DNA of 64,000 bases from Azorhizobium doebereinerae UFLA1-100 (lineage in GTDB: Bacteria > Pseudomonadota > Alphaproteobacteria > Rhizobiales > Xanthobacteraceae): assembly GCF_000473085.1 (NCBI RefSeq), contig NZ_AXBA01000017.1, positions 1 through 64,000 of the forward strand. The letters are read 5' to 3'. This document shows positions 45,163 to 54,880 of the stretch, piece by piece. Below the pieces are notes generated by a model, which had not been told where the DNA came from, did no database searches, and saw only the letters and a list, made by a program, of their open reading frames with translations. Position 1 is the first letter of the stretch. The number at the start of each line of letters is the position of its first letter. A program made the position numbers and the translations under genes.

Positions 45163-45555
45163 ATGCTGCTCACCCGGCGGATGCCGGCATGGCCGCTCAC
45201 CTGCGGCCAGGGGCCGACGACGCGCAGGCCGGGCGCGTGGCGGGCGAGGGTGGATCTGACCCAATGCCTCTCCACCGCCACGCCGCCCGCGCCGGGCACG
45301 GTGCGCGGCGGCCTGCGCATCGCCGCCTATCGCATCCTGCCGGACAACACACTGATGTTCGCCGATCAGCATGTCACGCTGGATCGCGACGGCAAGCCCA
45401 TCATCCAGTTCATCCGCTACGAGGTGAAGCCGGACGAGAGCGTCATCTTCACCATGACCATCATGGACCTGCCCGACTATGCGCGGCGGAAGGTGCAGGT
45501 GGGCTTCCGCTGCCGGTTGGGCGGTGGGCTGAAGTTCTTCAAGGCCGGCGGCTAG
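45163..45555 (+). CDS. hypothetical protein, about 130 aa
   Basis: Start MLLTRRMPAWPLTCGQGP is uncertain; a later start is possible. The last 80 residues (LRIAAYRILPDNTLMFADQH; FIRYEVKPDESVIFTMTIMD) look like a real beta-rich domain with hydrophobic alternation. The first 40 residues are less convincing. I recognise no family. It follows the REP-like array and converges on the GNAT gene at 45575, 19 bp away. Confidence 0.55.
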   Translation: MLLTRRMPAWPLTCGQGPTTRRPGAWRARVDLTQCLSTATPPAPGTVRGGLRIAAYRILPDNTLMFADQHVTLDRDGKPIIQFIRYEVKPDESVIFTMTIMDLPDYARRKVQVGFRCRLGGGLKFFKAGG

Positions 45556-45574
45556 GCGTCCGCTGATCCGAAGG

Positions 45575-46090
45575 TCAGCTGATCCGTTTCCACATGAAGG
45601 TGGTGGGGCACGGCCCGCCCTCCGGTCCCAGCGCATAGTCGGGAATGGTGCCGGCCACCTGCCAGCCGAGCCGGCGGTAGAGCCGGTGGCCGTCGCCGTC
45701 GGTCACCGTGTCGAGGGTCAGCAGGCGCTTGCCGGCGGCGCGGGCGGCGTCCTCCGCCGCGCCCATCAGCGCCGCGCCGAGGCCCCGCCGGCGGCCGTCG
45801 CGATGCACCAGCATCTTGGCGATCTCGCCGCGGTGCGGCTGGTTCGGCGGCATGGCGAGGATCACCTGCACCGTGCCCAGCAGCCGGCCCTCGTCCTGCG
45901 CCACCAGCAGCGCCCGGCCGCCGCCCGCCACATCGGCGGCGACGCCGTGCCAGAAGGCCTCCGCCTCGGCGGGCGCCAGATCGGCCATGAAGCTCACCGA
46001 GGCGCCGCCGGCGACGCAGTCCATCAGGATGCCGGAGAGCGCGGGGACGGCGGCGCGGGCCTCTACCCCATCGAGTGCGCGGATGATCAT
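45575..46090 (-). CDS. GNAT-family N-acetyltransferase
   Basis: 171 aa. Acetyl-CoA motif VHRDGRRRGLGAALMGAAED and a core LLVAQDEGRLLGTVQVILAM. Both are standard GNAT elements. Its ATG overlaps the stop of the upstream XRE-cupin regulator by four bases (46087-46090), so the pair is translationally coupled, and the regulator probably controls the operon. The substrate is unknown; many such pairs act on antibiotics or polyamines. Confidence 0.87.
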   Translation of the reverse strand: MIIRALDGVEARAAVPALSGILMDCVAGGASVSFMADLAPAEAEAFWHGVAADVAGGGRALLVAQDEGRLLGTVQVILAMPPNQPHRGEIAKMLVHRDGRRRGLGAALMGAAEDAARAAGKRLLTLDTVTDGDGHRLYRRLGWQVAGTIPDYALGPEGGPCPTTFMWKRIS

Positions 46091-46665
46091 CGCCGCGCCT
46101 CCGGCCTCGCCAGCACCACGGCATAGCGCGCCGGCCGGCCGGCGGGGTTGGCGAAGGCGACGGGCTGGCTCAGCGTCATGGCGAGGCAGTCGCCGGCGGC
46201 GAGGCGGTGGGTCTCGCCGGCGAGCGTCAGCTCCATCTCGCCTTCCAGCATCCAGACCTGCTGGGCGATGCCGATGTCCGCCACGGTGTCGAACACCACC
46301 CGCCCGTGGGCGGGGAACTCGACCTCGACGATCTTCGCCCCCGGCGCGCCGGGCGGGGTGACCGTGCGGCGCAGATAGCCGGTGGCCGGGTCGCGCCACT
46401 CGCCCTGCGCGGCGCGGCGGGCGAGGCGGGTGGCGGCAGGGTCGGCGTCCGCCTCAGGATCGGCGAAGATGGCGGCCAGCGTCAGGCCGAGCGCGGTGGC
46501 GAGGCGGTTGAGCAGCTCCGCCGTGGGGCTCGCCTCGGCCCGCTCGATCTTGGAGATCATGGCCCGCGACACGCCGGAGCGTTCGGCGCACTCCGCCAGC
46601 GACCAGCCGCGCGCCTCGCGCTCCTGCCGCACCCGGCGGGCCAGGGTCTGCGTGACCACGTCCAT
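46087..46665 (-). CDS. XRE-family regulator with cupin domain
   Basis: 192 aa. HTH: RRVRQEREARGWSLAECAER then GVSRAMISKIERAEASPTAE. C-terminal cupin-2 effector domain: LEGEMELTLAGETHRLAAGD. The ATG at 46665 (MDVVTQTLARRVRQ) is chosen for its GGGAGG site; the frame runs further to 46716. Coupled to the downstream GNAT (ATGA overlap). Likely autoregulated with a small-molecule cupin ligand. Confidence 0.9.
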   Translation of the reverse strand: MDVVTQTLARRVRQEREARGWSLAECAERSGVSRAMISKIERAEASPTAELLNRLATALGLTLAAIFADPEADADPAATRLARRAAQGEWRDPATGYLRRTVTPPGAPGAKIVEVEFPAHGRVVFDTVADIGIAQQVWMLEGEMELTLAGETHRLAAGDCLAMTLSQPVAFANPAGRPARYAVVLARPEARR

Positions 46666-46798
46666 GGAGCCTCCCGTCATCGGCGCGCGCGCCACGATCA
46701 TGCCGGGAATTTCCATTATAATGGATAGTTGGTCAAGGCCGCGCCGGCCCGAGGGGGCCGGCGCGATGTTCAGGGCAGGGCGGCGAGCGGCGCCCGCC

Positions 46799-48619
46799 TC
46801 ACAGCTTGTAGCAGATGCGGAAGGCGCCCCAGTGGCGGCCGTTGACCATGATGGGCACGTCCACCTCGCGCATCATCACCACGCCGCCGCCGATCTGCCG
46901 GGCATAGACCTGCACCAGGTAGGGCTTGGTGTTGCGCGCCGCCAGCAGGCCGGCGCGGTCGTCGAAGATGCGGCGGTTGCGGCTGTTGGCGTTGTTCCAC
47001 TCGTGGTCGCCGCGGCGCTGCGGCTTGGAATATTGCGCGTTGTGCACCGGCAGGTAGCCGTTGATGTCCACCGCCGCGCAGAAGGCGATGCGCTTGTCCT
47101 CGCCGAGGATGGGCTCCTGCACCTGCGGCAGCACGCTCTCCAGGAACGGCAAAGCGCGCGTCTCCACCTGCTCGGGATAGGTGTCCGGCAGCGCGCGGTA
47201 ATGGGTGTCGAACAATTGCTCGGTGGAGATGCGGTGGTCCTTCAGCGCCGCCTCGAAGGCGAGGCGCACCTTCTCGGCCCCCGCCGTGGCGCGGGCGATG
47301 ACCTCGGCGGCCTCGGCGGCCACCGCCGCGAGGCGGGCCTTCACCGCCCCGTTGTCGCGGTCGTCGAAGGCGATGTGGCAGCCGAGCTCGCTCACCCCGG
47401 CCACCCGGCCGGCCAGCGTGCCGAGCCCGGACAGCTCCAGCTGCGCCCGGGCGCCCACCGCCGGCGGCGGCACCAGCGCGGCGAGCAGGGCGCCGCCCTG
47501 CGACAGGTCGAGCGTCTTCACCGGCTGGCTGGAGCCGGCGATGGCGATGCGGCCGTGGATCTCCACCGGCCAGCGCTCGAAGCGGCGGCGGTCGCCCATG
47601 GAGGTCTGGCGCAGCACGCTGAGCAGATGGCGGGCCATCTCCTGCACGCCGCTGGCGACGAGCGCGGTGGAGCGCTCGATCTCGACGCCGGTCTCGGCGG
47701 CGGCGCCGGTGGCGGCGCGGATCGAGAGGGCGCGCGCGGCCACCGTCTCGGCGAAGCGCTCCACGTCCTCGGCGCTGCGGCCGATGTCGTCCATGGCCGC
47801 CACCTGGCCGGCCACCGCATCCGCCACCCGGGCGGCGACGGGGCTGATCTCGGCGATGGTGCTGCTGACCTTGTTGACGGCGTGGCTGCTGGCCTTGGCG
47901 GCGGCTTCCAGGCGGCCGATCTTCTCGGAAATCTCCTTGGTGGCCTTCTGCGTTTCGCTGGCCAGCGCCTTCACCTCGCTCGCCACCACGGCGAAGCCGG
48001 CTCCGGCGGAGCCCGCCCGCGCCGCCTCGATGGAGGCGTTCAGCGCCAGCAGGTTGGTCTGGCAGGCGATGTCGGAGATCAGCGCCACCACCGCCTGGAT
48101 CTGGGTGATGGCGGTCTGCAATTCCTTGGTGGCGGCGGTGACGTCGCGGTTGGCGGTCTCGGCCTCGCCGGCGAGGCGACCGGAGGCCTGGGCCTGGCGG
48201 CCGATCTCGCTGGTGGTCTCGGCGAAGGCGCCGATGGCGCGGGCGAGCCCGGCCGCATTGTCCTTGGCCGAGGTGGTCTCGGCGGCCATCTCGTCGCTGT
48301 CGCCGCGGATGCGCTCCATGTCGCGCACGCCGGCGGCGGCGGCCGCGCGCATGGTGGCGCCGGCGCTCGCCAGCTTGCCCTCGGCGCGGCGGATGTCGGC
48401 CTCCAGCAGGTGGATCAGCTCGGCCTCGTCCTGGCCGGCCGGCGGCGCGCCGGCGATCTTGGCGTCGCCGATCTTGCCTTCGCCGATCTTGGCCTCGGCG
48501 GATCCGGCCTGCGGCCTTGCTCCTGCCTGGGCATCGTGCGGCCGGTTGCCGTGCGGCTGAGCCGAAGCGGTGGTCTTGGTCTCGGTCTTCGGCGCCTTGC
48601 GCGCCAGCAATCCCCACAT
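46799..48619 (-). CDS. soluble methyl-accepting chemotaxis protein with PilZ domain
   Basis: 606 aa without TM helices. Residues 1-55 are low-complexity (repeats such as [13 protein letters not shown]). Residues 60-330 are the coiled-coil signalling domain with the tip [16 protein letters not shown]. Residues 340-425 form a PilZ domain ([28 protein letters not shown]) that would bind c-di-GMP. The end ([33 protein letters not shown]) is a conserved C-terminal module of alphaproteobacterial chemoreceptors. The start at 48619 has GGGGAGAAC upstream. No chemotaxis operon is adjacent. Confidence 0.9.
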   Translation of the reverse strand: MWGLLARKAPKTETKTTASAQPHGNRPHDAQAGARPQAGSAEAKIGEGKIGDAKIAGAPPAGQDEAELIHLLEADIRRAEGKLASAGATMRAAAAAGVRDMERIRGDSDEMAAETTSAKDNAAGLARAIGAFAETTSEIGRQAQASGRLAGEAETANRDVTAATKELQTAITQIQAVVALISDIACQTNLLALNASIEAARAGSAGAGFAVVASEVKALASETQKATKEISEKIGRLEAAAKASSHAVNKVSSTIAEISPVAARVADAVAGQVAAMDDIGRSAEDVERFAETVAARALSIRAATGAAAETGVEIERSTALVASGVQEMARHLLSVLRQTSMGDRRRFERWPVEIHGRIAIAGSSQPVKTLDLSQGGALLAALVPPPAVGARAQLELSGLGTLAGRVAGVSELGCHIAFDDRDNGAVKARLAAVAAEAAEVIARATAGAEKVRLAFEAALKDHRISTEQLFDTHYRALPDTYPEQVETRALPFLESVLPQVQEPILGEDKRIAFCAAVDINGYLPVHNAQYSKPQRRGDHEWNNANSRNRRIFDDRAGLLAARNTKPYLVQVYARQIGGGVVMMREVDVPIMVNGRHWGAFRICYKL

Positions 48620-48838
48620 GAGGGTTCTCCCCATCCCCTCGCTCAGCGACCGCGTCGCCGCCGGCCGGATCGCTTCGGACCCGGTTCGGCGTGCCCGCCT
48701 TCGCTCGTCCGGCGGGCCGCCTTGGGCGGTCGCACGGGTGCGTCTCCCGGCATTGTTGAGCCGGAGCACCTCACAGCCTAGGCGGGCGATCTTGCCCGGA
48801 GGTTGCATCCGCGCCGGACGCCACCGCGGCAGCACGCC

Positions 48839-50560
48839 TCAGGACAGGGCGAGCTGCGGCCGCGCCGTCAGCATGCGCTCGAACTCGTCGCGCGGCACCG
48901 GCGGGGAGAACAGGTAGCCCTGGAGCATGTCGGCGCCATAGGTGCTGCACACGTCCGCCTGCTCGCGGGTCTCCACGCCCTCCACCACCACGCGCAGCTC
49001 CAGGCTCTTCACCATCACGATCATGGAGCGCAGGACGCGGCAGTCGGTCTCGCTCTGCGGCACGTTGGCGAGGAAGGAGCGGTCCACCTTGATGGTGGAG
49101 GTGGGGATCTTGCTGAGATAAGCCAGCGAGGAATAGCCGGTGCCGAAATCGTCGATGGCGATGCGCAGGCCGTGGGCCCTGATGTCGTTCAGCATGGGCG
49201 AGACGGTCTGGAAGCTGGCGATCAGCAGGCTCTCGGTGACCTCCATCTCCATGCAGGCGCCGGGCACGCCGGCGCTGTCCAGGTCGCTCAGGATGGCGCA
49301 GGACAGGCATTCGTCCTTCAGCGTCTGGGCGCAGACGTTGAACTTCATGCTGAAGCCCTCGCCCACCACCGCCCGGCGCAGCCAGTCGGCCATCTGCAGG
49401 CTGGCCTGCCGGCGCGACCAGGAATCGATGATGTTCATGCGGCCGAATTCCTCGGCCACCACGATGAAGTCGGCGGGCATGAGCATGCCCAGCGTGGGGT
49501 GCTGCCAGCGCACCAGCGCCTCGGCCCCGCAGATGCGGCGCGAGCGGGCATCCACCAGCGGCTGGTAGAACAGCCGGAGCTGGCCGAGGAAGTCCGGCGT
49601 GCGCATGTCGTTGGCCAGCGAGGCCTTGCGCGTGGCGTCCGCCTGGAGCTTGGCCGAGAAGAACTGGAAGCGGTCGCGGCCCTCGCGCTTGGCCTGGTAC
49701 ATGGCGAGGTCCGCGCTCTTGAGCAATTGGTCGACGGTGTCGCCGCAGTCGGGCGAGATGGCGATGCCGATGCTGCATTGCACGACCAGCCCGGTGCCGT
49801 GGATATGGAACGGCGCCCGCATGGCGGCCAGCAGGTCCTCCGCCAGCTTGGCGAGGGACAATTCGGTCTCCACCGTCTGGGTGATGATGGCGAACTCGTC
49901 GCCGCCCAGGCGGCAGACCAGATCGCCGGGCGGCGCCACCTCCAGCAGGCGGCGGGCGGCGGCGGCGAGGATGAGGTCGCCGCTGTCGTGCCCCATGCTG
50001 TCGTTGATCACCTTGAAATTATCCAGGTCCAGCAGGGTGAGCGCGACCTTGCCCCCCTCCTGGTTGGCGCGGGCGAGCACCAGCCGCAGGCTCTGGTCGA
50101 AGAAATAGCGGTTGCCGAGCCCGGTGAGCGGGTCCTGCTCGGCCAGCACGCGCAGGCTCTCCCGGCTCTCGATGAGCTTCACCTCCAGCGAATGGCGGGT
50201 GCGGGCGTGCAGCAGCGCGCGCTGGAGATGCCGGGCGCTGACCTCGCCCTTCAGCAGGAAGTCCTGCGCCCCCGCCTCCAGGCAGCGGATCTCCATGGTC
50301 TCGTCGGTGGCGCCGGTGAGCATGATCACGGCCGCCCGGACCTCCGGCCGCCGCTGGATCAGGTCCAGCACCTCCAGGCCGTTCACATCCGGCAGCAGCA
50401 CGTCGAGCAGCACCGCGTCGAAGCGCATCTCCTCGAACAATTGCAGGCCGCTGCGCGCGGTGCTGGCCTGGACGATGTCCATCGGCATGTGCGAGCCGCG
50501 CAGCAGCCGGCACACCAGTTGCCGGTCGATCTCGTCGTCGTCGATCAGGAGCAATTTCAT
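48839..50560 (-). CDS. response regulator with GGDEF-EAL output
   Basis: 573 aa. Receiver domain 1-120 (LLLIDDDEIDRQLVCRLL; phospho-Asp in AVLLDVLLPDVNGLE; Lys in FLLKGE). GGDEF with an intact GGDEF motif. EAL with GAEALVRW, EVTESLL, IDDFGTGYSSL, IKVDRSF and VVVEGVETREQ, so both activities are plausible. It starts four bases inside the preceding receiver gene (ATGA overlap). Third gene of a kinase-receiver-effector operon. Confidence 0.95.
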   Translation of the reverse strand: MKLLLIDDDEIDRQLVCRLLRGSHMPMDIVQASTARSGLQLFEEMRFDAVLLDVLLPDVNGLEVLDLIQRRPEVRAAVIMLTGATDETMEIRCLEAGAQDFLLKGEVSARHLQRALLHARTRHSLEVKLIESRESLRVLAEQDPLTGLGNRYFFDQSLRLVLARANQEGGKVALTLLDLDNFKVINDSMGHDSGDLILAAAARRLLEVAPPGDLVCRLGGDEFAIITQTVETELSLAKLAEDLLAAMRAPFHIHGTGLVVQCSIGIAISPDCGDTVDQLLKSADLAMYQAKREGRDRFQFFSAKLQADATRKASLANDMRTPDFLGQLRLFYQPLVDARSRRICGAEALVRWQHPTLGMLMPADFIVVAEEFGRMNIIDSWSRRQASLQMADWLRRAVVGEGFSMKFNVCAQTLKDECLSCAILSDLDSAGVPGACMEMEVTESLLIASFQTVSPMLNDIRAHGLRIAIDDFGTGYSSLAYLSKIPTSTIKVDRSFLANVPQSETDCRVLRSMIVMVKSLELRVVVEGVETREQADVCSTYGADMLQGYLFSPPVPRDEFERMLTARPQLALS

Positions 50561-51012
50561 TTCGAAATAACGCGACCGTCGTAAGGAAGTTCGACAATCT
50601 TCCAATAATGTTCGATCAGACGGACCACATCCATGAATGATCCATCGATTTCCTGCTTGTAGATGTATCCGGCCACATGATCACGATAGGCGGCCGAAAT
50701 GTCTTCATCTGATTTCGATGTCGTCAGCATGAAGACGACCGTGCCCGTCAGGTCCGGATCGGCCCGGATGGCCTTCAGGAACTCGATTCCGCCCATGCGG
50801 GGCATGTTGAGATCGAGAAGGATGATGAACGGCGCAGCAATGCGCCCGGATGTCAGAAGTTCCAGCGCCTCCTGGCCGTCGCGTGCCCGGCATACGGGGT
50901 TAAGGATTTTCATTTTTTTCAATGAGCGAGTCAATGTCATCGCATCGATATCATCATCGTCAACAATGAAAATTGTCGCTTCGTGATAACTAGGGTGTTG
51001 ATGCGCGTTCAT
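50557..51012 (-). CDS. single-domain response regulator
   Basis: 151 aa CheY-like receiver: IFIVDDDDIDAMTLTRSLKK, phospho-Asp in FIILLDLNMPRMGGIEFLKA, and TTSKSDEDI plus YKQEID as the T and K positions. Rcp1-type receivers of this kind accompany phytochrome-like or PAS kinases. It overlaps the kinase gene by 23 bp and the effector gene by four. The start at 51012 is preferred over an ATG two codons earlier (51018) because of GGAGATATGGTC spacing. Confidence 0.93.
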   Translation of the reverse strand: MNAHQHPSYHEATIFIVDDDDIDAMTLTRSLKKMKILNPVCRARDGQEALELLTSGRIAAPFIILLDLNMPRMGGIEFLKAIRADPDLTGTVVFMLTTSKSDEDISAAYRDHVAGYIYKQEIDGSFMDVVRLIEHYWKIVELPYDGRVISK

Positions 51013-52114
51013 GACCATATCTCCGCTCGATATTCTTCGGCCACGTGAATGAGATGCAGCAACCTCGCCCTTCTTCAGGGTTGATCGAGACTGTTCCGCC
51101 ATAGGTCTCAACGATCTTCTTGACGAAGGCCAGGCCCATTCCGCTGCCTTCCACCTCGTCGCGCGGGCGCAGCGTCTGGAACATCTGGAAGACCCGCTCG
51201 TGATATTGCGGCGGGATGCCGGGGCCGTCGTCGGCGACCTGGAATGTCCAGAAGCCGCCCGGCGGCGCGGCCAGCCGCAGACTGATGACGCCCTGCGGGC
51301 GGTCATGGTGCTTGATGGCGTTGGAGAACAGGTTGCGGACCACCTGTTCGAGCGGGGTGACCAGGGTGGTGATCTCGGGCAGCGCCTCCGGCAGCTCCAG
51401 CGCGATGCCCGGCGGGGGCGCCTGCAATTCGAACACGCTGCGGGCGAGATCGGCCAGCGACACCTGGCGCAGCACGCCCTCCACCCGGCCGACGCGCGAA
51501 TAGGCCAGCAGGTCGTCCAGCAGGTTCTCCATCCGCCGGATGCGGCCGCGCAGGGTGTTGAGCTGGCCGGGGATGGCGGCGTAATTGCCCTCGCCGATGT
51601 CCTCCTCGATCCAGTTCGACAGTTGCGAGATGCCCCGCAGCGGCGATTTCAGGTCGTGGGAGGCGACGAAGGCGAAGGTGGACAGTTCCGCATTGCTGCG
51701 CTCCAGCTCCTCCCGGTGCTCGGCCAGCCGGCGGATGGTCTCCACCCGCTCGGAAATGTCGGTGATGGCCGCGAGCACCTTCGGCTTTTGCGGCCACAAC
51801 AGTGGGTTGAGGCCGATCTCGACGGGGAATTCGCTGCCGTCCCGGCGCCGCCCCTTCAATTCCCGCCCGGTGCCCATGGCGCGGGTGGCGGGCGCCGCCG
51901 CGAACCCCTGCCGATGGGCGGGATGGCCGCCGCGCAGTCGTTCCGGGATCAGCATCTCGACCGGCCGGTTCTCCAGCTCGGCCCGCGTGTAATCGAAAAT
52001 GCGCTCCGTCTCGGAGTTGGCGATCTCGATCAGGCCCTGGGCATTCACCAGTATAATGGCGGTGGGCACCGCTTCCACCACCAGGCGGAAGGCGTCTTTC
52101 TGCTGGTCGTCCAA
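50990..52114 (-). CDS. PAS-domain histidine kinase
   Basis: 374 aa. N-terminal PAS (VVEAVPTAIILVNAQGLIEI; PVEMLIPERLRGGH), then HisKA with FAFVASHDLKSPLRG (phospho-His), and HATPase with NLFSNAIKHHDRP (N box), VADDGPGIPP (G1) and GSGMGLAFVKKI (G2). No TM helices, so it is cytoplasmic. First gene of the operon with the two regulators that follow on the same strand. The PAS ligand is unknown; the class with Rcp-type receiver is often linked to redox or light signals. Confidence 0.95.
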   Translation of the reverse strand: MDDQQKDAFRLVVEAVPTAIILVNAQGLIEIANSETERIFDYTRAELENRPVEMLIPERLRGGHPAHRQGFAAAPATRAMGTGRELKGRRRDGSEFPVEIGLNPLLWPQKPKVLAAITDISERVETIRRLAEHREELERSNAELSTFAFVASHDLKSPLRGISQLSNWIEEDIGEGNYAAIPGQLNTLRGRIRRMENLLDDLLAYSRVGRVEGVLRQVSLADLARSVFELQAPPPGIALELPEALPEITTLVTPLEQVVRNLFSNAIKHHDRPQGVISLRLAAPPGGFWTFQVADDGPGIPPQYHERVFQMFQTLRPRDEVEGSGMGLAFVKKIVETYGGTVSINPEEGRGCCISFTWPKNIERRYGHERASTP

Positions 52115-52433
52115 CGTCCTGTTCTCCGCATGATGAGTTGGCGCGCATCGAAACGGTTATTATTCATTATTGACGTTTTCCGGCTTAGAGCTTGATTTGC
52201 CGCGGCTCCTGCTGATGTCTGAAAGCTTACGTCATGCTTTCACATCGCCGGGATCTGCGCAACGGGCGTCGCCCCCGTCTCCGACGGGCGCCGGACACGA
52301 CGCGGCCCGCGCGGGCTGGAGCCGGCGCGGGCCGCGAAAGCTTAAGCGTAAGTATAGGACCGTCCGGCGCGGGCGCCTCGGGCGCTGCGGGCGATGCGTC
52401 GCGCAGGCCGCGCGCCGGAGCCGCGCGGCGGCG
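52115..52433. other. intergenic region, signalling operon upstream flank
   Basis: 319 bp, upstream of the kinase and downstream of no rightward gene (the SDR gene to the right also runs leftward). It holds a 12-bp terminator-like hairpin at 52301-52336 and near-palindromic AAAGCTTACGTCATGCTTT at about 52220. No gene is seen. Confidence 0.45.
52301..52336. terminator. terminator-like hairpin after SDR gene
   Basis: A perfect 12-bp stem CGCGGCCCGCGC / GCGCGGGCCGCG with a 12-nt loop and an AAAGCTT tail. It would end the leftward SDR transcript before the kinase operon; the U-tract is weak. Confidence 0.6.
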
Positions 52434-53255
52434 TCAGGGCATGTACTGGCCGCCGTTCACTTCCAGGATCTGGCCGGTGACATAGCCGCTCGCCGCCGCC
52501 GAGGCGAGGAACAGGAAGGCGCCGACGCATTCCTGCGGCGTGCCGATGCGCTCCATGGGCACGCTGGCCCGCATGGCTTCCATCTGCGCGGGCGTCGAGA
52601 AGCGCTCGTGAAACGGGGTGGCGATGACGCCGGGCGAGACCGCGTTGACGCGGATGCCGCTCCTCGCCAGTTCCTTGGCCCAGCCCCTGGTGGCGGTGGA
52701 GATGAAGCCCTTGGCGGCGGCATAGAGCACCGCGCCGTTGCCGCCGCCGTTGCGCGCGGCGATGGAGGAGACGTTGATGATCGCCCCGCCGCCGATGCTG
52801 CCGGTGCCCTGCGCGGTCATCTGCTTCACGCCCTCGCGCATGAAGGCGATCACCTGGGTGACGTTCAGCTCCAGCACGCGGGCGACGAAGGCGTCGGAAT
52901 AGCCGGTGATGGGCGTGCGCTCAACAAGGCCGCCGGCATTGTTCACCAGCACGTCCAGCCGGCCGAAGGCGGCCACGGTCTCGGCGATGAGGCGGGCGGG
53001 GACGTCGGCCTGGGTCACGTCGCCGGCCACCAGCACCGCCTCGCCGCCGGCGGCGCGGATGCGCCCGGCCACCGCCTCGGCCTGTTCGCGGCTGGAATTG
53101 TAATGCACCGCGACGCGCGCGCCCGAGCGGGCGAAGCCTTCCGCCGCCGCCGCGCCGATGCCGGTGGAGGCACCGGTCACCAGCACCGCCTTGCCGGCGA
53201 GGTCGGGGAAGACCGGCAAGGCGGTCTCGGCGGCGGGGGCGTCTGGGCCGGTCAT
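52434..53255 (-). CDS. short-chain dehydrogenase/reductase
   Basis: 273 aa. Cofactor motif TGASTGIGAAAAEGFA, NNAGG, catalytic Tyr-x3-Lys in LYAAAKGF, Ser in INVSSIAARNG, and a C-terminal GYVTGQILEVNGGQYM. A classical SDR; NADP preference is possible from HYNSSREQAEA after strand 2. It is last in the run of hexuronate genes, separated by 139 bp from the reductase, so it may be involved in uronate or sugar-acid breakdown. The substrate is unknown. Confidence 0.88.
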   Translation of the reverse strand: MTGPDAPAAETALPVFPDLAGKAVLVTGASTGIGAAAAEGFARSGARVAVHYNSSREQAEAVAGRIRAAGGEAVLVAGDVTQADVPARLIAETVAAFGRLDVLVNNAGGLVERTPITGYSDAFVARVLELNVTQVIAFMREGVKQMTAQGTGSIGGGAIINVSSIAARNGGGNGAVLYAAAKGFISTATRGWAKELARSGIRVNAVSPGVIATPFHERFSTPAQMEAMRASVPMERIGTPQECVGAFLFLASAAASGYVTGQILEVNGGQYMP

Positions 53256-53394
53256 GGGGTCTCCTTCGCGGGCATCAAGCAGGCGTGTCGCATGACACGG
53301 TGTCTCAAAAGGGGAATTGCGCGGAACAGGCGCGGAATCCATGTGTGATACATGACGGCGCGGCGGAGTTATCCGCAATCGGCTACCCTCGGCC

Positions 53395-54870
53395 TCAGCC
53401 GGCCACCGCCGCCTCGACCCGCGCCGCCGCCCCCTCCCGGTACAGCCCGGCCAGCGCCGCCCGGACCGGGCCGGTGAAGCGGGGATCGGCCGGCAAATCG
53501 GCGCCGAACACCTCGCGGATGGCCAGCAATCCATCCGCCAGCCGGCCGGCATCGCCACCCGCGCCGGCCGCCGCCGCCGCGAAGCGGGCGGCCAAAGGGT
53601 CCCGCACATCAATGGCTTGGCCTGTCTCATCCACGCCCGAGACATAGCGCATCCAGCCCGCCACGCCGAGCGCCAGCAGGTCGATGGGCGCGCCCGCCGC
53701 CAGCCGCTCGCGGATCGGGGCGAGCAGGCGCTGCGGCAGCTTCTGCGAGCCGTCCATGGCGATCTGCCAGGTGCGGTGCCTGAGCGCCGGATTGGCGAAG
53801 CGCGCCCGGAGCGCCCGTTTGTAGGCCTGAAGGTCGGCCCCCGGCGGCGCCGGGACGGTCGGCGTAACCTCTTGATCCTGAAGCTTTTCCACCAGACGCT
53901 GGAAGGCCGGCACGGCCATCGTCTCGGCAATCGTCGCCTTGCCGGCGAGATAGCCGAGATAGGCGAGGGTCGAGTGCGAGCCGTTGAGCAGGTGCAGCTT
54001 CATGTCCTCATAGGGCCGCACATCGGCGACCAGCTCCGCCCCCACCTCCTCCAGCGGAGGGCGGCCGGTGGGGAAGCGGTCCTCGATCACCCACTGGCTG
54101 AACGGCTCGGTCATCACCGGCCAAGCATCTTGCAGGCCCAACCTGTTGGAAACCATCAGCTTGTCGGCATCCGTGGTGGCCGGCACGATGCGGTCCACCA
54201 TGGTCGAGGGGAAGGCCACCTCGCCCTCCACCCAGCGCCCGAGGTCGGAGTCACGCAGGGTGGCGAAGCGCGCCACCACCCGGGCCACGGTGGCGCCGTT
54301 GGCCGGCAGGTTGTCGCAGCACAGCACCGTGAAGGGCGGTGTCCCGGCGGCCCGGCGGCGGGCCAGCGCCTCGACCAGATAGCCGGGCGCACTCCTTGGC
54401 GCGGAAGGGTTTGCGAGGTCGGCGACGATGTCCGGGTGGGCCTCGTCCAGGGTGCCGGTGGCCGGGTCGTGGCAATAGCCCTTCTCGGTCACGGTGAGGG
54501 TGACGATGCGCACCCGGGGGTCGCTCATGGCCGAGAGCAGCGCCTCCGGGTCGCGCGGGGCGACCAGCAGGCGGCGCAGGGCGCCCACCACCCGGAGGTC
54601 GTCCCCGGCCCCGGAGCGCACCGCAAGCGTGTAGAGACCGTCTTGCGGATCAATGGCTTGCGAGGTGTCGGGCGAGCGCAGGCTGGCCCCGCACACCGCC
54701 CAGCCATTCGCGCCGCGGGCCAGGCAGTCGTCCAGATAGACCGTCTGGTGGGCGCGGTGGAAGGCGCCGACGCCCAAATGGACCACGCCCACGGTGGCGG
54801 CCGAGACATCATAGCCCGGCCGCCGCACATCGGGCGGCAGCCGGTTCAGGGTGGCGAGGGACAGGCGCAT
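53395..54870 (-). CDS. mannitol dehydrogenase-family uronate reductase (UxaB/UxuB-like)
   Basis: 491 aa. N-terminal Rossmann segment VGVVHLGVGAFHRAHQTVYL and the family catalytic Lys-x5-Asn-x2-His in KLHLLNGSHSTLAYLG. This family includes mannitol dehydrogenase, tagaturonate reductase and fructuronate reductase. With uxaC and uxaA in the same locus, reduction of fructuronate or tagaturonate is most likely; mannitol or another polyol cannot be ruled out. Starts at 54870 (ATG) after AAGG; a GTG is three bases earlier. It follows the ABC permease gene by ten bp. Confidence 0.85.
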   Translation of the reverse strand: MRLSLATLNRLPPDVRRPGYDVSAATVGVVHLGVGAFHRAHQTVYLDDCLARGANGWAVCGASLRSPDTSQAIDPQDGLYTLAVRSGAGDDLRVVGALRRLLVAPRDPEALLSAMSDPRVRIVTLTVTEKGYCHDPATGTLDEAHPDIVADLANPSAPRSAPGYLVEALARRRAAGTPPFTVLCCDNLPANGATVARVVARFATLRDSDLGRWVEGEVAFPSTMVDRIVPATTDADKLMVSNRLGLQDAWPVMTEPFSQWVIEDRFPTGRPPLEEVGAELVADVRPYEDMKLHLLNGSHSTLAYLGYLAGKATIAETMAVPAFQRLVEKLQDQEVTPTVPAPPGADLQAYKRALRARFANPALRHRTWQIAMDGSQKLPQRLLAPIRERLAAGAPIDLLALGVAGWMRYVSGVDETGQAIDVRDPLAARFAAAAAGAGGDAGRLADGLLAIREVFGADLPADPRFTGPVRAALAGLYREGAAARVEAAVAG

Positions 54871-54880
54871 CACGGGGCCT

